From Gemmatimonadota bacterium (GTDB lineage: Bacteria > Gemmatimonadota > Gemmatimonadetes > Longimicrobiales > UBA6960), in the NCBI GenBank assembly GCA_022564535.1, contig JADFLD010000095.1, forward strand, positions 1 to 7,260: 7,260 bases of DNA, in the 5' to 3' direction. The translations under genes were made by a program, and so were the position numbers. The notes under the pieces were generated by a model. It searched no databases, was not told the origin of the DNA, and saw only the letters and a program-made list of their open reading frames with translations. Shown here in pieces: positions 1 to 6,614 of the stretch (position 1 is the first letter of the stretch; each line of letters starts with the position of its first letter).

Positions 1-8
1 AGATCGCC

Positions 9-623
9 ATGTCCCATGCCCTGATCGCCGACATCCAGACCCGACTCGAGGCGCTGGAGGCCGAGGGCCTCGGCAAGCACGAGCGCGAGATCGTGACGCC
101 GCAAGCGGCCAATATCGCGGTCGCCACCGGCCACGGGCCCGAGCGGGTGCTGAACCTGTGCGCCAACAACTACCTCGGGCTGGCCGACCATCCGCGCCTG
201 ATCGAAACCGCCAAGCGGGCGATGGACGAGCACGGCTTCGGCATGGCCTCGGTGCGCTTCATCTGCGGCACCCAAGGCATCCACCTGGCGCTGGAGCGCG
301 AGCTGGCGGGGTTTCTGGGCACCGAGGCGGCGATCCTGTTCTCGTCCTGCTTCGACGCCAATGGCGGGGTCTTCGAGGCGCTGCTGGGGGCCGAGGACGC
401 GATCATCTCGGACGCGCTGAACCATGCCTCGATCATCGACGGGGTGCGGCTGTGCAAGGCGCGCCGCCTGCGCTACGCCAACAACGACATGGCCGAGCTG
501 GAGGCGCGCCTCGCCGAGGCACAGGACGCGCGCCACCGGCTGGTGGTGACCGACGGGGTGTTCTCGATGGACGGGATTGTCGCCAACCTGCCTGGCATTT
601 GCGATCTGGCCGAGCGCTACGAC
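9..623 (+). other. kbl: 5' fragment of kbl, glycine C-acetyltransferase (2-amino-3-ketobutyrate CoA ligase)
   Basis: Kbl is a PLP enzyme that cleaves 2-amino-3-ketobutyrate with CoA to glycine and acetyl-CoA, the second step of threonine degradation after Tdh. The family runs to about 395-400 residues and only about 205 are here. Visible landmarks are [12 protein letters not shown] (residues 51-62), [15 protein letters not shown] (75-89), SSCFDANGG (112-120), the [12 protein letters not shown] block (134-145) with the PLP-stacking histidine at 139, and TDGVFSMDG (181-189) ending in CDLAERYD. In E. coli Kbl the next residues would be the start of the DDSHAVG cofactor motif, with the PLP lysine about 40 residues on. 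Both are absent. The ATG at 9 matches the family start, with no clear ribosome site in the eight bases available. The very high G/C third positions and the sequence style suggest an alphaproteobacterium of the Rhodobacterales type (inference). Confidence 0.85.
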
Positions 624-1253
624 CTCGACGGAATCCACTTTGACTACATCCGCTTTCCGTCTGCCGACTACGACTATTCCGTCGGGGCGTTGGAGCGATT
701 CAGGATCTGGGTCCGGACCAGACTATCGGAGCCCCGATTCAGAGAGCTAGATGCCGCTTATGCCGCGGACTTCTACGCATTGGTGGATGGAGACGCCGAC
801 CTGTGGGCCGACTTTCGGCGCGCAGAGGTTACCCGGTTGGTTGCGCGGATCTACAGGGACGTGAAGGCGCACAACCCACGTTTGGTCGTGTCGGCCGCCG
901 TCGTCGCAGACCCCGAAGTGGCGTTCAATGAGCGGTTTCAGGACTGGAGGGGGTGGCTGCGGGAGGGCATACTCGACGTTGCGGTCCCGATGGCGTATAC
1001 GCCCAACAGCGCCCGCTTCGAAGCTCTGGTGCGGGCGGCGCGAAGCGCTGCGGGAGATTCTCGGCGACTCTGGGCGGGGATCGGGGCGTACATGAACTCG
1101 GCGGACGGCACCATGGAGATGATCGACATCGCGCGCGTCGAGGGCGCGGGCGGTGTGGTGCTCTTCTCCTACGACTGGGCTGTCGGTGAGGGACGTGGCG
1201 ACCCCGACGATCCGTTTCTCATGCGGATCGGACGGGGTCGCTTCGGACGCTAG
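9..1253 (+). CDS. Chimeric ORF: N-terminal half of Kbl joined to C-terminal half of a GHL10-type glycosidase
   Basis: The frame is open for 414 codons from ATG at 9 to TAG at 1251-1253, but it matches no single protein family. Residues 1-205 follow glycine C-acetyltransferase (Kbl) closely and then stop matching just before the catalytic core. Residues 206-414 follow the second half of a family-10-like glycosyl hydrolase barrel. The Kbl part lacks the PLP lysine and the Asp-x-x-His cofactor site. The hydrolase part lacks the first half of its barrel. By hand count, 6 of the first 80 codons end in A or T, against 21 of the 80 codons after the junction, where AGA, AGG, CGA and CTA also appear. 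Each half looks genuine, but the joined protein is unlikely to be functional. A naive gene caller would report it as one hypothetical or misnamed Kbl protein. Confidence 0.85.
   Translation: MSHALIADIQTRLEALEAEGLGKHEREIVTPQAANIAVATGHGPERVLNLCANNYLGLADHPRLIETAKRAMDEHGFGMASVRFICGTQGIHLALERELAGFLGTEAAILFSSCFDANGGVFEALLGAEDAIISDALNHASIIDGVRLCKARRLRYANNDMAELEARLAEAQDARHRLVVTDGVFSMDGIVANLPGICDLAERYDLDGIHFDYIRFPSADYDYSVGALERFRIWVRTRLSEPRFRELDAAYAADFYALVDGDADLWADFRRAEVTRLVARIYRDVKAHNPRLVVSAAVVADPEVAFNERFQDWRGWLREGILDVAVPMAYTPNSARFEALVRAARSAAGDSRRLWAGIGAYMNSADGTMEMIDIARVEGAGGVVLFSYDWAVGEGRGDPDDPFLMRIGRGRFGR
624..1253 (+). pseudogene. 3' fragment of a family-10-like glycosyl hydrolase (GHL10 / DUF187 type), 5' half missing
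   Basis: This is the C-terminal part of a (beta/alpha)8-barrel protein of the kind annotated as family 10 glycosylhydrolase, often a lipoprotein or secreted protein acting on cell-wall or other polysaccharides. It is recognised from [12 protein letters not shown] (residues 207-218 of the ORF), the hallmark central strand of this family. Further support comes from a [20 protein letters not shown] block (312-331) and late barrel strands RLWAGIGAY (353-361) and [10 protein letters not shown] (381-390). The secretion signal and first barrel strands that should lie upstream are replaced by the kbl fragment, so no native start codon is present. Codon use matches the genes to its right better than the kbl segment does. 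The stop overlaps the stop of the convergent antiporter gene. If the junction is an assembly artefact, this is an intact gene in the real genome. The substrate cannot be told from the sequence. Confidence 0.75.
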
Positions 1254-3154
1254 GGCCCGTCGACGTCCACACGCGTCCCGATGGTTCGCAGCGTGAGGGC
1301 CAGAATCCCGAGTCCGCCGAGGAGCACGATCCATGGTGACAGGCCGTACCCGGCAGCCATACTACCAACGGTGGCGATCACCGCGACGAGCAGCGCGTAG
1401 GGAAGCTGCGTCCGTACGTGATCCATGTGATCGCACGCGGACGCGGTCGACGACAGAACCGTCGTATCCGAGATCGGCGAACAGTGGTCTCCGAAGATCG
1501 AGCCCGCGAGAACGGAAGCGATTCCGCCGAGCAGAATGCCCGCGGCAGGTCCGCCCGGGAGAACGTCTGGGCCACCCAACGCAACCGTGAGCGGGATGAC
1601 GACGGGCAGCATGATCGCCATCGTGCCCCACGACGTACCCGTCGCGAAGGCCATCGCCGCCGACGTCACGAATACGATTCCCGGTACGAGCTGGATGGCC
1701 ACACGATCGGAAAGGAGGAGGGCCAGGAAGCTCGAGGTGCCGATGGCGTTGGTCACATCACCGAGCGACCAGGCGAAGACCAGAATGATCATCGCGATCA
1801 TCATCGACCTCATGCCCCCGACCAGAGCGTCCATGCACTCCACGACCGTCAGGAGGCGCTGTCCGACCGAGAGACCGATCGCAACCAGGACTCCGGCCAG
1901 CGAGCCCCAGAGCAGTGTCACGAAGGGGTCTGCGGCACCAAATATGTCCATGAGGCTGGCGTCGGCCCCCACTTCTGCCCGACCCGAAGTGTAGAGGCCG
2001 AGCATGACGACCACGACGACGGCGATCACGGGAACGCCTGCGTTCCACCAGTGGTTGGCCACGCCCTCTTTGGCCTGCATGTCCTTCCCCGACGTGTCGG
2101 CCGCCAGGACGGCACCCGCACGGAAGAGTCCCTTGCCGCTCCCGGCTCGTCGCTCCGCCTCGGCCATGGGCCCGAAGTCGCGGTCGCTGACCGATGTCAT
2201 CAGCACGAACGCCAGCGCGAGGAGGGGATAGAACAAGTACGGGATCGTCTGGAGGAACATGGTGAACGGGCTGACCGCCAGAAGCACGTCAGCACCCGCT
2301 GGAGTCTGTTCGGCCGCGATCGCCAGCCCGTCTGAAATGAGGCTGATTTCGTAGCCGACCCACGTCGAAATCGGTACCAGCGCCGCGACGGGCGCGGCGG
2401 TCGAATCCACGATGTACGCGAGTTTCTCTCTTGAAATCTTCAGGCGATCCGTGATGGGTCGCATCGTGTTGCCCACGATCAGCGTGTTGGCGTAGTCGTC
2501 GAAGAAAATCGCCATGCCGGCCCCCCAGGTCGCGATTTTCCCCCGGCGCGGTGTGCTAGCCAACGGTGCGACCGCCTCGACGATTCCCAGCGTGCCCCCG
2601 TTGCGGGCGATGATGCCCACCATCCCTCCGAGCAGGAGTGAAAACACCATGATGCTCGCGTGATCCACGTTGGCGATCGTCGGCACCACGAAGGTGTCGA
2701 TGAGCCGCGCCGTGCCGGCGAGCGGGTTGAAGCCCGCCACGGCCAGAGCCCCGAGCCATACGCCGGCGAAGAGGGCGGTGATGACCTCCCGAAAGACGAG
2801 CGCGAGCACGATTGCCAGCACCGGGGGCATAATCGAGAACCAACCCGAGGTGAGGACCGGGTCGACTTCGACCGTCGTGTCTCCGATGAGAACCGTCAGA
2901 GGGAGCTCGTCGCCCGACGATACGGTGAGGCGGCTCGTCGTCGCTGAAGCGAAGGCTTCCACGACTCCGGCGTCGAGAAGTGTTCCTGTAGCCGTGCGTA
3001 CCTCGTACCACGAGGAAGCCTCGGGTCCCCCCGTGACGGTGATCTGGAAGGGGACGTTCTTGAGGAGCACCAGGGGCGGATCGGCGACCTCCTGCGCGAG
3101 GCCGCGGACGGGAAGGAGAAGCAGGGCGAGGGCGGCGAGACGGATGACGCGCAT
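1250..3154 (-). CDS. NhaC-family Na+/H+ antiporter with signal peptide and N-terminal periplasmic domain
   Basis: A 634-residue inner-membrane protein, probably exchanging sodium for protons, although relatives in this superfamily also move organic acids. The antiporter core (Na_H_antiporter family) starts near residue 105. It shows the signature [17 protein letters not shown] (217-233), [20 protein letters not shown] (250-269), [14 protein letters not shown] (504-517) and [15 protein letters not shown] (555-569). Roughly a dozen hydrophobic spans are visible, with a cytoplasm-like charged loop around 322-366. The chosen ATG at 3154 begins a classic signal peptide ([20 protein letters not shown], likely cut near residue 20), and residues 21-104 look like a small beta-rich periplasmic domain. 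The frame stays open further upstream, but that stretch is antisense to pyrR and reads as low-complexity. No good Shine-Dalgarno precedes the start. It is divergent from pyrR and convergent with the left-hand ORF. The specific ion and the role of the extra domain are unproven. Confidence 0.88.
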   Translation of the reverse strand: MRVIRLAALALLLLPVRGLAQEVADPPLVLLKNVPFQITVTGGPEASSWYEVRTATGTLLDAGVVEAFASATTSRLTVSSGDELPLTVLIGDTTVEVDPVLTSGWFSIMPPVLAIVLALVFREVITALFAGVWLGALAVAGFNPLAGTARLIDTFVVPTIANVDHASIMVFSLLLGGMVGIIARNGGTLGIVEAVAPLASTPRRGKIATWGAGMAIFFDDYANTLIVGNTMRPITDRLKISREKLAYIVDSTAAPVAALVPISTWVGYEISLISDGLAIAAEQTPAGADVLLAVSPFTMFLQTIPYLFYPLLALAFVLMTSVSDRDFGPMAEAERRAGSGKGLFRAGAVLAADTSGKDMQAKEGVANHWWNAGVPVIAVVVVVMLGLYTSGRAEVGADASLMDIFGAADPFVTLLWGSLAGVLVAIGLSVGQRLLTVVECMDALVGGMRSMMIAMIILVFAWSLGDVTNAIGTSSFLALLLSDRVAIQLVPGIVFVTSAAMAFATGTSWGTMAIMLPVVIPLTVALGGPDVLPGGPAAGILLGGIASVLAGSIFGDHCSPISDTTVLSSTASACDHMDHVRTQLPYALLVAVIATVGSMAAGYGLSPWIVLLGGLGILALTLRTIGTRVDVDGP

Positions 3155-3337
3155 GGGCAGTGATTCGAGGATCGAGAGTTCGACGTGGTTGGACGGGCGA
3201 AAGAATGGGGGATGGGGGTCCGTCGTGACAGTCCCGGCCCCGGTCGTTGACCCACGCGGTTCGAAACCCGAACTTTCCGCCGCCCTGCACGGCCATATGG
3301 CCGAGTCCGCGGCTGCTCGCTCCCCGAACCCGACGCC
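3155..3337. promoter_or_regulatory. Divergent intergenic region between the antiporter gene and pyrR
   Basis: These 183 bases must hold the promoters for both the leftward antiporter gene and the rightward pyr operon. I could not find a convincing -35/-10 pair for either. A TTGACC at 3247-3252 on the + strand has no acceptable -10 about 17 bases downstream. I also see no match to the PyrR-binding antiterminator stem-loop known from Bacillus and no T-run terminator. The clear structural element is the palindrome listed separately. Neither start codon has a strong Shine-Dalgarno, so short or leaderless transcripts are possible. Confidence 0.5.
3290..3303. promoter_or_regulatory. 14-bp perfect palindrome upstream of pyrR (possible operator)
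   Basis: CGGCCATATGGCCG is an exact inverted repeat with no spacer, centred about 41 bases upstream of the pyrR ATG. It has the size and symmetry of a dimeric repressor site, and its central CATATG overlaps where a -10 element could sit. The sequence is observed; the operator role is inference. A palindrome this long can occur by chance in GC-rich DNA. Confidence 0.3.
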
Positions 3338-3898
3338 ATGCCCGCACCGAATCGCATCCACGTAATGAGCGAGTCCGACGTCCGGCGGGCCGTTGCCCGC
3401 ATGGCGCGCGAGATCGTGGAGAAGAATGGGGGGACGGATGGACTCGTTCTCATGGGTATCCACCGCCGGGGCACGCACATCGCCGCCCTCATCCGCGAGG
3501 AGATCGAGCAGGCGGAAGGAATCGAGTTGTCGACGGGCTCGATCGATATCACCCTCTATCGGGATGACCTGGGCGTCATCGGCCCACGGCCGGTGGTCGG
3601 GCGGACCGATCTGCCGTCCGGGGGCATCGACGACAAATGTGTGGTTCTCATCGACGACGTGGCGTTTACGGGGCGGACGGCGCGGGCGGCTATGAACGAG
3701 CTCAACGACTGGGGCCGGCCAAGGCGCATTCAGCTGTGTGTGCTGGTGGATCGTGGGGGGCGTGAGCTTCCGATACAGCCGGACGTCACCGGACGCGAGA
3801 TCCAGGTGCTGGGACACCAGCGTGTCGAGGTTCACGTGCCGGAGCTAGACGAGCGGCTCGGTGTGGATGTCATTCACGTGGAGACGGAGGCTTCGTGA
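3338..3898 (+). CDS. pyrR: Bifunctional pyr operon regulator / uracil phosphoribosyltransferase PyrR
   Basis: This 186-residue cytoplasmic protein belongs to the phosphoribosyltransferase fold. In Bacillus, PyrR binds UMP and then pyr leader RNA to promote attenuation, and it also makes UMP from uracil and PRPP. Visible features are [11 protein letters not shown] (39-49), the place of the family's GIxxRG segment, YRDDLG (74-79), the PRPP-binding loop [17 protein letters not shown] (102-118) and [20 protein letters not shown] (126-145), all typical of PyrR and of normal length. The ATG at 3338 is preferred over the ATG at 3365. It supplies the RIHVM segment aligning with the first strand of known PyrRs, though neither start has a good Shine-Dalgarno. 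It is first in pyrRBC and its TGA overlaps the pyrB GTG. I see no PyrR RNA site upstream, so here it may act on another target or mainly as an enzyme (inference). Confidence 0.93.
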   Translation: MPAPNRIHVMSESDVRRAVARMAREIVEKNGGTDGLVLMGIHRRGTHIAALIREEIEQAEGIELSTGSIDITLYRDDLGVIGPRPVVGRTDLPSGGIDDKCVVLIDDVAFTGRTARAAMNELNDWGRPRRIQLCVLVDRGGRELPIQPDVTGREIQVLGHQRVEVHVPELDERLGVDVIHVETEAS

Positions 3899-4866
3899 GC
3901 GAAACGACGTCCTCTCTGAGCAAAGATCTCGTCGGTCTCGAAGACCTCACAGCTGAACAGATTCTCATGATCCTCGATACGGCCGAGCCGTTCAAGGAGA
4001 TCTCCGAGCGCCGCATCAAGAAGGTACCCGTGCTGCGGGGCAAGACGATCGTCAATCTCTTCTTCGAAGCGTCTACCCGGACCCAAATTTCGTTCGAGTT
4101 CGCTGAAAAGCGCCTCAGTGCCGACACCGTCAATATCTCTGCGACCGGCTCGTCCGTGACCAAAGGAGAGACGCTGGTCGATACAGCTCGCAACCTAGAG
4201 GCCATGCGGATCGACATGGTCGTCATACGTCACGGGGCGTCGGGAGCCGCACGCTTCCTGGCCGAGCGGATACCGTCCAATGTCATCAACGCGGGTGACG
4301 GGTGGCACGAGCACCCGACTCAAGGCCTCCTGGACATGCTGACCATCCGCGACCATTTGGGCCGCCTCGACGGTCTGAAGGTCTGCATTGTCGGGGACAT
4401 CCTCCACTCCCGTGTGGCGAGGTCGAACATATACGGCCTCCTCACGATGGGCGCCGAGGTAGCCATCTGCGGCCCCCGTACGCTCTTGCCACCGGCTCCA
4501 CACGAGATGGGATGCAAGGTCTTCGCGCGCATCGAGGAGGCGATCGAGTGGGCCGACGTGCTCAACGTGCTCAGGCTCCAACTCGAACGCATGCAGGGGG
4601 GCTACGTGCCGAGCCTGCGTGAGTACAACCGAATTTGGGGACTTTCGAGCCGGCGGCTGGAGGCGGCACCCAAAGACGTTCTCGTCCTGCATCCTGGGCC
4701 CATGAACCGGGGGGTCGAAATCGACTCCGACGTGGCGGATGGGCCGCATTCCGTCATTCTCAACCAGGTCACGAACGGCGTAGCGATTCGGATGGCGGTG
4801 CTCTACCTGCTGGCGGGGGGGCGGCCGGAGAAGGCAGAGGCGGCGAAAGAGGGAGCCGAGGTATGA
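3895..4866 (+). CDS. pyrB: Aspartate carbamoyltransferase catalytic subunit PyrB
   Basis: PyrB joins carbamoyl phosphate and aspartate to give N-carbamoyl-aspartate, the committed step of pyrimidine synthesis. The 323-residue length is normal. The carbamoyl-phosphate loop is [13 protein letters not shown] (56-68), with the essential S-T-R-T at 60-63. The mobile-loop motif SVTKGET (87-93) carries the active-site lysine at 90. [14 protein letters not shown] (134-147) contains the catalytic histidine at 140, and [11 protein letters not shown] (266-276) is the aspartate-domain signature. The GTG start at 3895 overlaps the pyrR stop (GTGA) and follows a GGAG site at 3886-3889 inside pyrR, which points to translational coupling. 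No pyrI regulatory-subunit gene is adjacent. With pyrC directly downstream, an ATCase-DHOase assembly as known in some bacteria is conceivable but not shown by the sequence. The hydrophilic tail after residue 308 is poorly conserved. Confidence 0.97.
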   Translation: MSETTSSLSKDLVGLEDLTAEQILMILDTAEPFKEISERRIKKVPVLRGKTIVNLFFEASTRTQISFEFAEKRLSADTVNISATGSSVTKGETLVDTARNLEAMRIDMVVIRHGASGAARFLAERIPSNVINAGDGWHEHPTQGLLDMLTIRDHLGRLDGLKVCIVGDILHSRVARSNIYGLLTMGAEVAICGPRTLLPPAPHEMGCKVFARIEEAIEWADVLNVLRLQLERMQGGYVPSLREYNRIWGLSSRRLEAAPKDVLVLHPGPMNRGVEIDSDVADGPHSVILNQVTNGVAIRMAVLYLLAGGRPEKAEAAKEGAEV

Positions 4867-6146
4867 GCGAGAAAATCCTGCTTCGGGCGGGTCGCGTCGT
4901 GGACCCGAGCCAGGAGCTCGACGCCAAACGTGACGTGCTCCTCGTGGATGGAGTCATCGCCTCCGTTGCGAAGAGCCTGGACGCGCCGGAGGATGCCCGC
5001 GTCATCGACTGCACGGGCCTCGTCGTGACACCCGGTCTGATCGACGTACACGTGCATCTGCGCGAACCGGGCGAGGAGCACAAGGAGACGATCGCGACGG
5101 GTGCTGCCGCAGCCGTCGCAGGTGGCTTCACTTCGATCTGTGCCATGCCCAACACCGATCCGCCGATCGATGATCCCGCCACGGTGGGCTACGTCGTCGC
5201 ACAGGGTCGGGCCGCCGGTCTTGCGCGGATCTACCCCGTCGGCTGCATCTCGGCCGGCCGGGAGGGGGAGCGCTTGGCTCTCATTGGCGAGATGGTCGAG
5301 GCCGGTGCGGTTGCGATTACCGACGACGGCAGCCCGGTCATGAACTCCGGCCTGATGCGGCTCGCCCTGGAATACTCCCAAACGTTCGGCATTCCCGTGG
5401 CCGACCATCCTGAAGATCTGGGTCTGTCGGCCGAGGGCCACATGAACGAGGGAATCGTTTCGGCCCGCTTGGGATTGGCGGGAAAGCCCAACGTGTCCGA
5501 GGACATCCACATCGTTCGGGACCTTCTGCTCGCGGAGCTCACGGGGGGGCACATTCACCTGCAGCACGTGTCGACGACCTTCGGCGTGGAATCGATTCGT
5601 CAGGCGAAAGCGCGGGGCGTGCACGTGACGGCGGAGGCTTCTCCGCATCACCTCATTCTCACGCAGGAGGCGGTGGAAGGGTACCGCACCGAGGCGAAGA
5701 TGAACCCACCGCTCCGGGTTCAGGAAGACGTGGACGCCGTGCGAGCGGGACTCGCGGACGGCACGCTCGACCTCATCGCGACCGACCACGCTCCGCATCA
5801 CTACGACGAAAAAGAGGCCGCGTTCGCGAACGCACCCAACGGTATCGTCGGCCTGGAGACGGCGCTCGGCCTGATCTTGACCAGGGTCGTCGGCGAGGGA
5901 GTCATCGACCTGGCGACGATGGTGGAGCGGATGAGTTGTCAGCCGGCCCGGGCGTTCAACCTTCCTGGTGGCTCTCTCGCCGAGGGTGGCCCCGCCGATG
6001 TGACGGTCTTCGACCTTGAAGCGAAGTGGACCGTGGACCCGAAGAGGTTCAGGTCGAAGGGCAGCAACACACCCTTCGCCGGGTGGGAGCTGAAGGGTCG
6101 ACCGCGCTTCACCATCGTAGAAGGTCGGGTGGTTTGGGAGGCCTGA
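4863..6146 (+). CDS. pyrC: Dihydroorotase PyrC (class I)
   Basis: PyrC is a zinc amidohydrolase that cyclises carbamoyl-aspartate to dihydroorotate, the third step of UMP synthesis. The 427-residue length and motifs match class I enzymes such as the Aquifex one. [10 protein letters not shown] (61-70) gives metal ligands H63 and H65 plus the substrate arginine R67. ITDDGSPV (152-159) supplies the bridging aspartate. H182 lies in VADHPED, H235 in HLQHVST, and the catalytic D308 in [13 protein letters not shown] (281-285) lies between them. All catalytic residues are present, so this should be an active enzyme rather than the inactive pseudo-DHOase found beside pyrB in some genomes. The ATG at 4863 overlaps the pyrB stop (ATGA), with a strong GGGAG seven bases upstream. 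The last pyr gene here, it is followed by hairpins. carAB, pyrD, pyrE and pyrF are not in the window. Confidence 0.96.
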   Translation: MSEKILLRAGRVVDPSQELDAKRDVLLVDGVIASVAKSLDAPEDARVIDCTGLVVTPGLIDVHVHLREPGEEHKETIATGAAAAVAGGFTSICAMPNTDPPIDDPATVGYVVAQGRAAGLARIYPVGCISAGREGERLALIGEMVEAGAVAITDDGSPVMNSGLMRLALEYSQTFGIPVADHPEDLGLSAEGHMNEGIVSARLGLAGKPNVSEDIHIVRDLLLAELTGGHIHLQHVSTTFGVESIRQAKARGVHVTAEASPHHLILTQEAVEGYRTEAKMNPPLRVQEDVDAVRAGLADGTLDLIATDHAPHHYDEKEAAFANAPNGIVGLETALGLILTRVVGEGVIDLATMVERMSCQPARAFNLPGGSLAEGGPADVTVFDLEAKWTVDPKRFRSKGSNTPFAGWELKGRPRFTIVEGRVVWEA

Positions 6147-6167
6147 GCCGGCTGAGCGCGGGCCGGC
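6147..6167 (+). other. Small hairpin directly after the pyrC stop
   Basis: GCCGGC at 6147-6152 can pair with GCCGGC at 6162-6167 around a nine-base loop. It begins on the base after the pyrC TGA. No T-run follows, so it is unlikely to terminate alone. It might stabilise the mRNA 3' end or be incidental GC-rich sequence. Confidence 0.3.
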
Positions 6168-6183
6168 GCCCTGATACGAACAA

Positions 6184-6222
6184 GAGACCCGAGCGCTCGA
6201 CGCGTCCCGGGTCTCAGCTTTT
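6184..6222. terminator. Hairpin terminator between convergent pyrC and rpsT, probably bidirectional
   Basis: GAGACCCG at 6184-6191 pairs perfectly with CGGGTCTC at 6208-6215, an 8-bp stem. The 16-base loop can fold further through GCG and CGC. On the + strand the stem is followed by AGCTTTT, giving four Ts at 6219-6222. On the - strand it is followed by TTGTTCG. It lies 38 bases after the pyrC stop and about 33 bases after the rpsT stop, which is the right place to end both transcripts. The short T-run makes efficiency uncertain. A further 5-bp stem with a 3-base loop (6229-6241) lies just after the rpsT stop. Confidence 0.65.
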
Positions 6223-6247
6223 CGGACGGGCGCTCAGCGCCGGTCGG

Positions 6248-6502
6248 TCAGGTCAGCCCGTTCACGTGCCGGGTAAGGCCACTCTTGATCCGCGCGACCC
6301 GATTCGGATGGAACAGATGTCGCGTCGCAGCACGGTCGAGAAGGGCCACGACCGCACGGAGGCGGGCGGTGCCCACCTCGGCGTTTTCGGCGGCGCGAAC
6401 GCTCTTGACGGCGGTGCGGATGCGCGCACGCTCGGACCGGTTCTTGATCCGGGCCGCGGCGCTAAGTTTCATCCGTTTCTTGGCACTCTTGATATTCGGC
6501 AT
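6248..6502 (-). CDS. rpsT: 30S ribosomal protein bS20
   Basis: This 84-residue, highly basic protein of the small ribosomal subunit binds 16S rRNA early in assembly near the foot of the 30S particle. It starts with the family hallmark MPNIKSAKKRMKLSAAARIKN-type sequence. It continues with the helical, Arg/Ala-rich pattern RTAVKSVRAA, and a late LLDRAATRHLFHPNRVARIKSGL-like segment corresponds to the usual 'DKAAxKGxIHxNxAARxKSRL' region. Length is normal for the family (about 85-90). The ATG at 6502 fits the family start exactly. Upstream bases show only a weak purine-rich site. It is a single gene, convergent with pyrC and divergent from the protease gene. In other bacteria bS20 represses its own translation, but I cannot see such a site here. 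Confidence 0.95.
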   Translation of the reverse strand: MPNIKSAKKRMKLSAAARIKNRSERARIRTAVKSVRAAENAEVGTARLRAVVALLDRAATRHLFHPNRVARIKSGLTRHVNGLT

Positions 6503-6545
6503 TGCTTCGCTTGTGAGCGGTTCTTCGGCAAATTGTCAGCAGGCA

Positions 6546-6574
6546 AAGTTAGAGGAGACGGCAGATGGGATCAA
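6546..6574 (-). promoter_or_regulatory. Candidate sigma-70-type promoter for rpsT
   Basis: Read on the - strand, TTGATC (plus positions 6569-6574) and TAACTT (6546-6551) are separated by exactly 17 bases. They match the consensus -35 in four of six bases and the -10 in the key first, second and last bases. Transcription would start near 6539 and give a leader of about 37 bases. This is a moderate motif match in a 112-bp divergent spacer and is not proven. No equally good promoter is visible for the protease gene on the + strand. Confidence 0.35.
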
Positions 6575-6614
6575 CGGGTAGGGGCTCCAGCGTGAGTGAG
6601 GTAGGTTAGCATCC

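Noticed and set aside
9..1253. A genuine new bifunctional Kbl-glycosidase fusion enzyme.
   Set aside because: Both halves lack catalytic essentials and the break falls within each domain, so a functional fusion is implausible.
1418..2335. A 305-codon + strand open frame opposite the antiporter gene.
   Set aside because: It is rich in Arg, Asp, His and Gln with no domain-like pattern, which is typical of the complement of a hydrophobic GC-rich gene.
3247..3276. A possible pyrR promoter with TTGACC as -35.
   Set aside because: The hexamers 17-18 bases downstream (GAACTT or AACTTT) match the -10 consensus too poorly.
3155..3835. The antiporter frame stays open for 227 more codons upstream of the chosen start.
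   Set aside because: This stretch is antisense to pyrR, resembles no protein, and is followed internally by a textbook signal peptide. The ATG at 3154 is the better start.
4803..5801. A 332-codon - strand open frame opposite pyrC.
   Set aside because: It lies entirely antisense to a clear pyrC with all catalytic motifs. The composition is arginine- and histidine-rich shadow sequence.
6533..6561. TTGTCA as a -35 element for the site-2 protease gene.
   Set aside because: The hexamer at the right spacing is AGACGG, which is not a -10.
6026..6595. A + strand open frame spanning the end of pyrC, the terminator and the antisense of rpsT.
   Set aside because: It runs through two convincing genes and a terminator hairpin and has no recognisable protein content.
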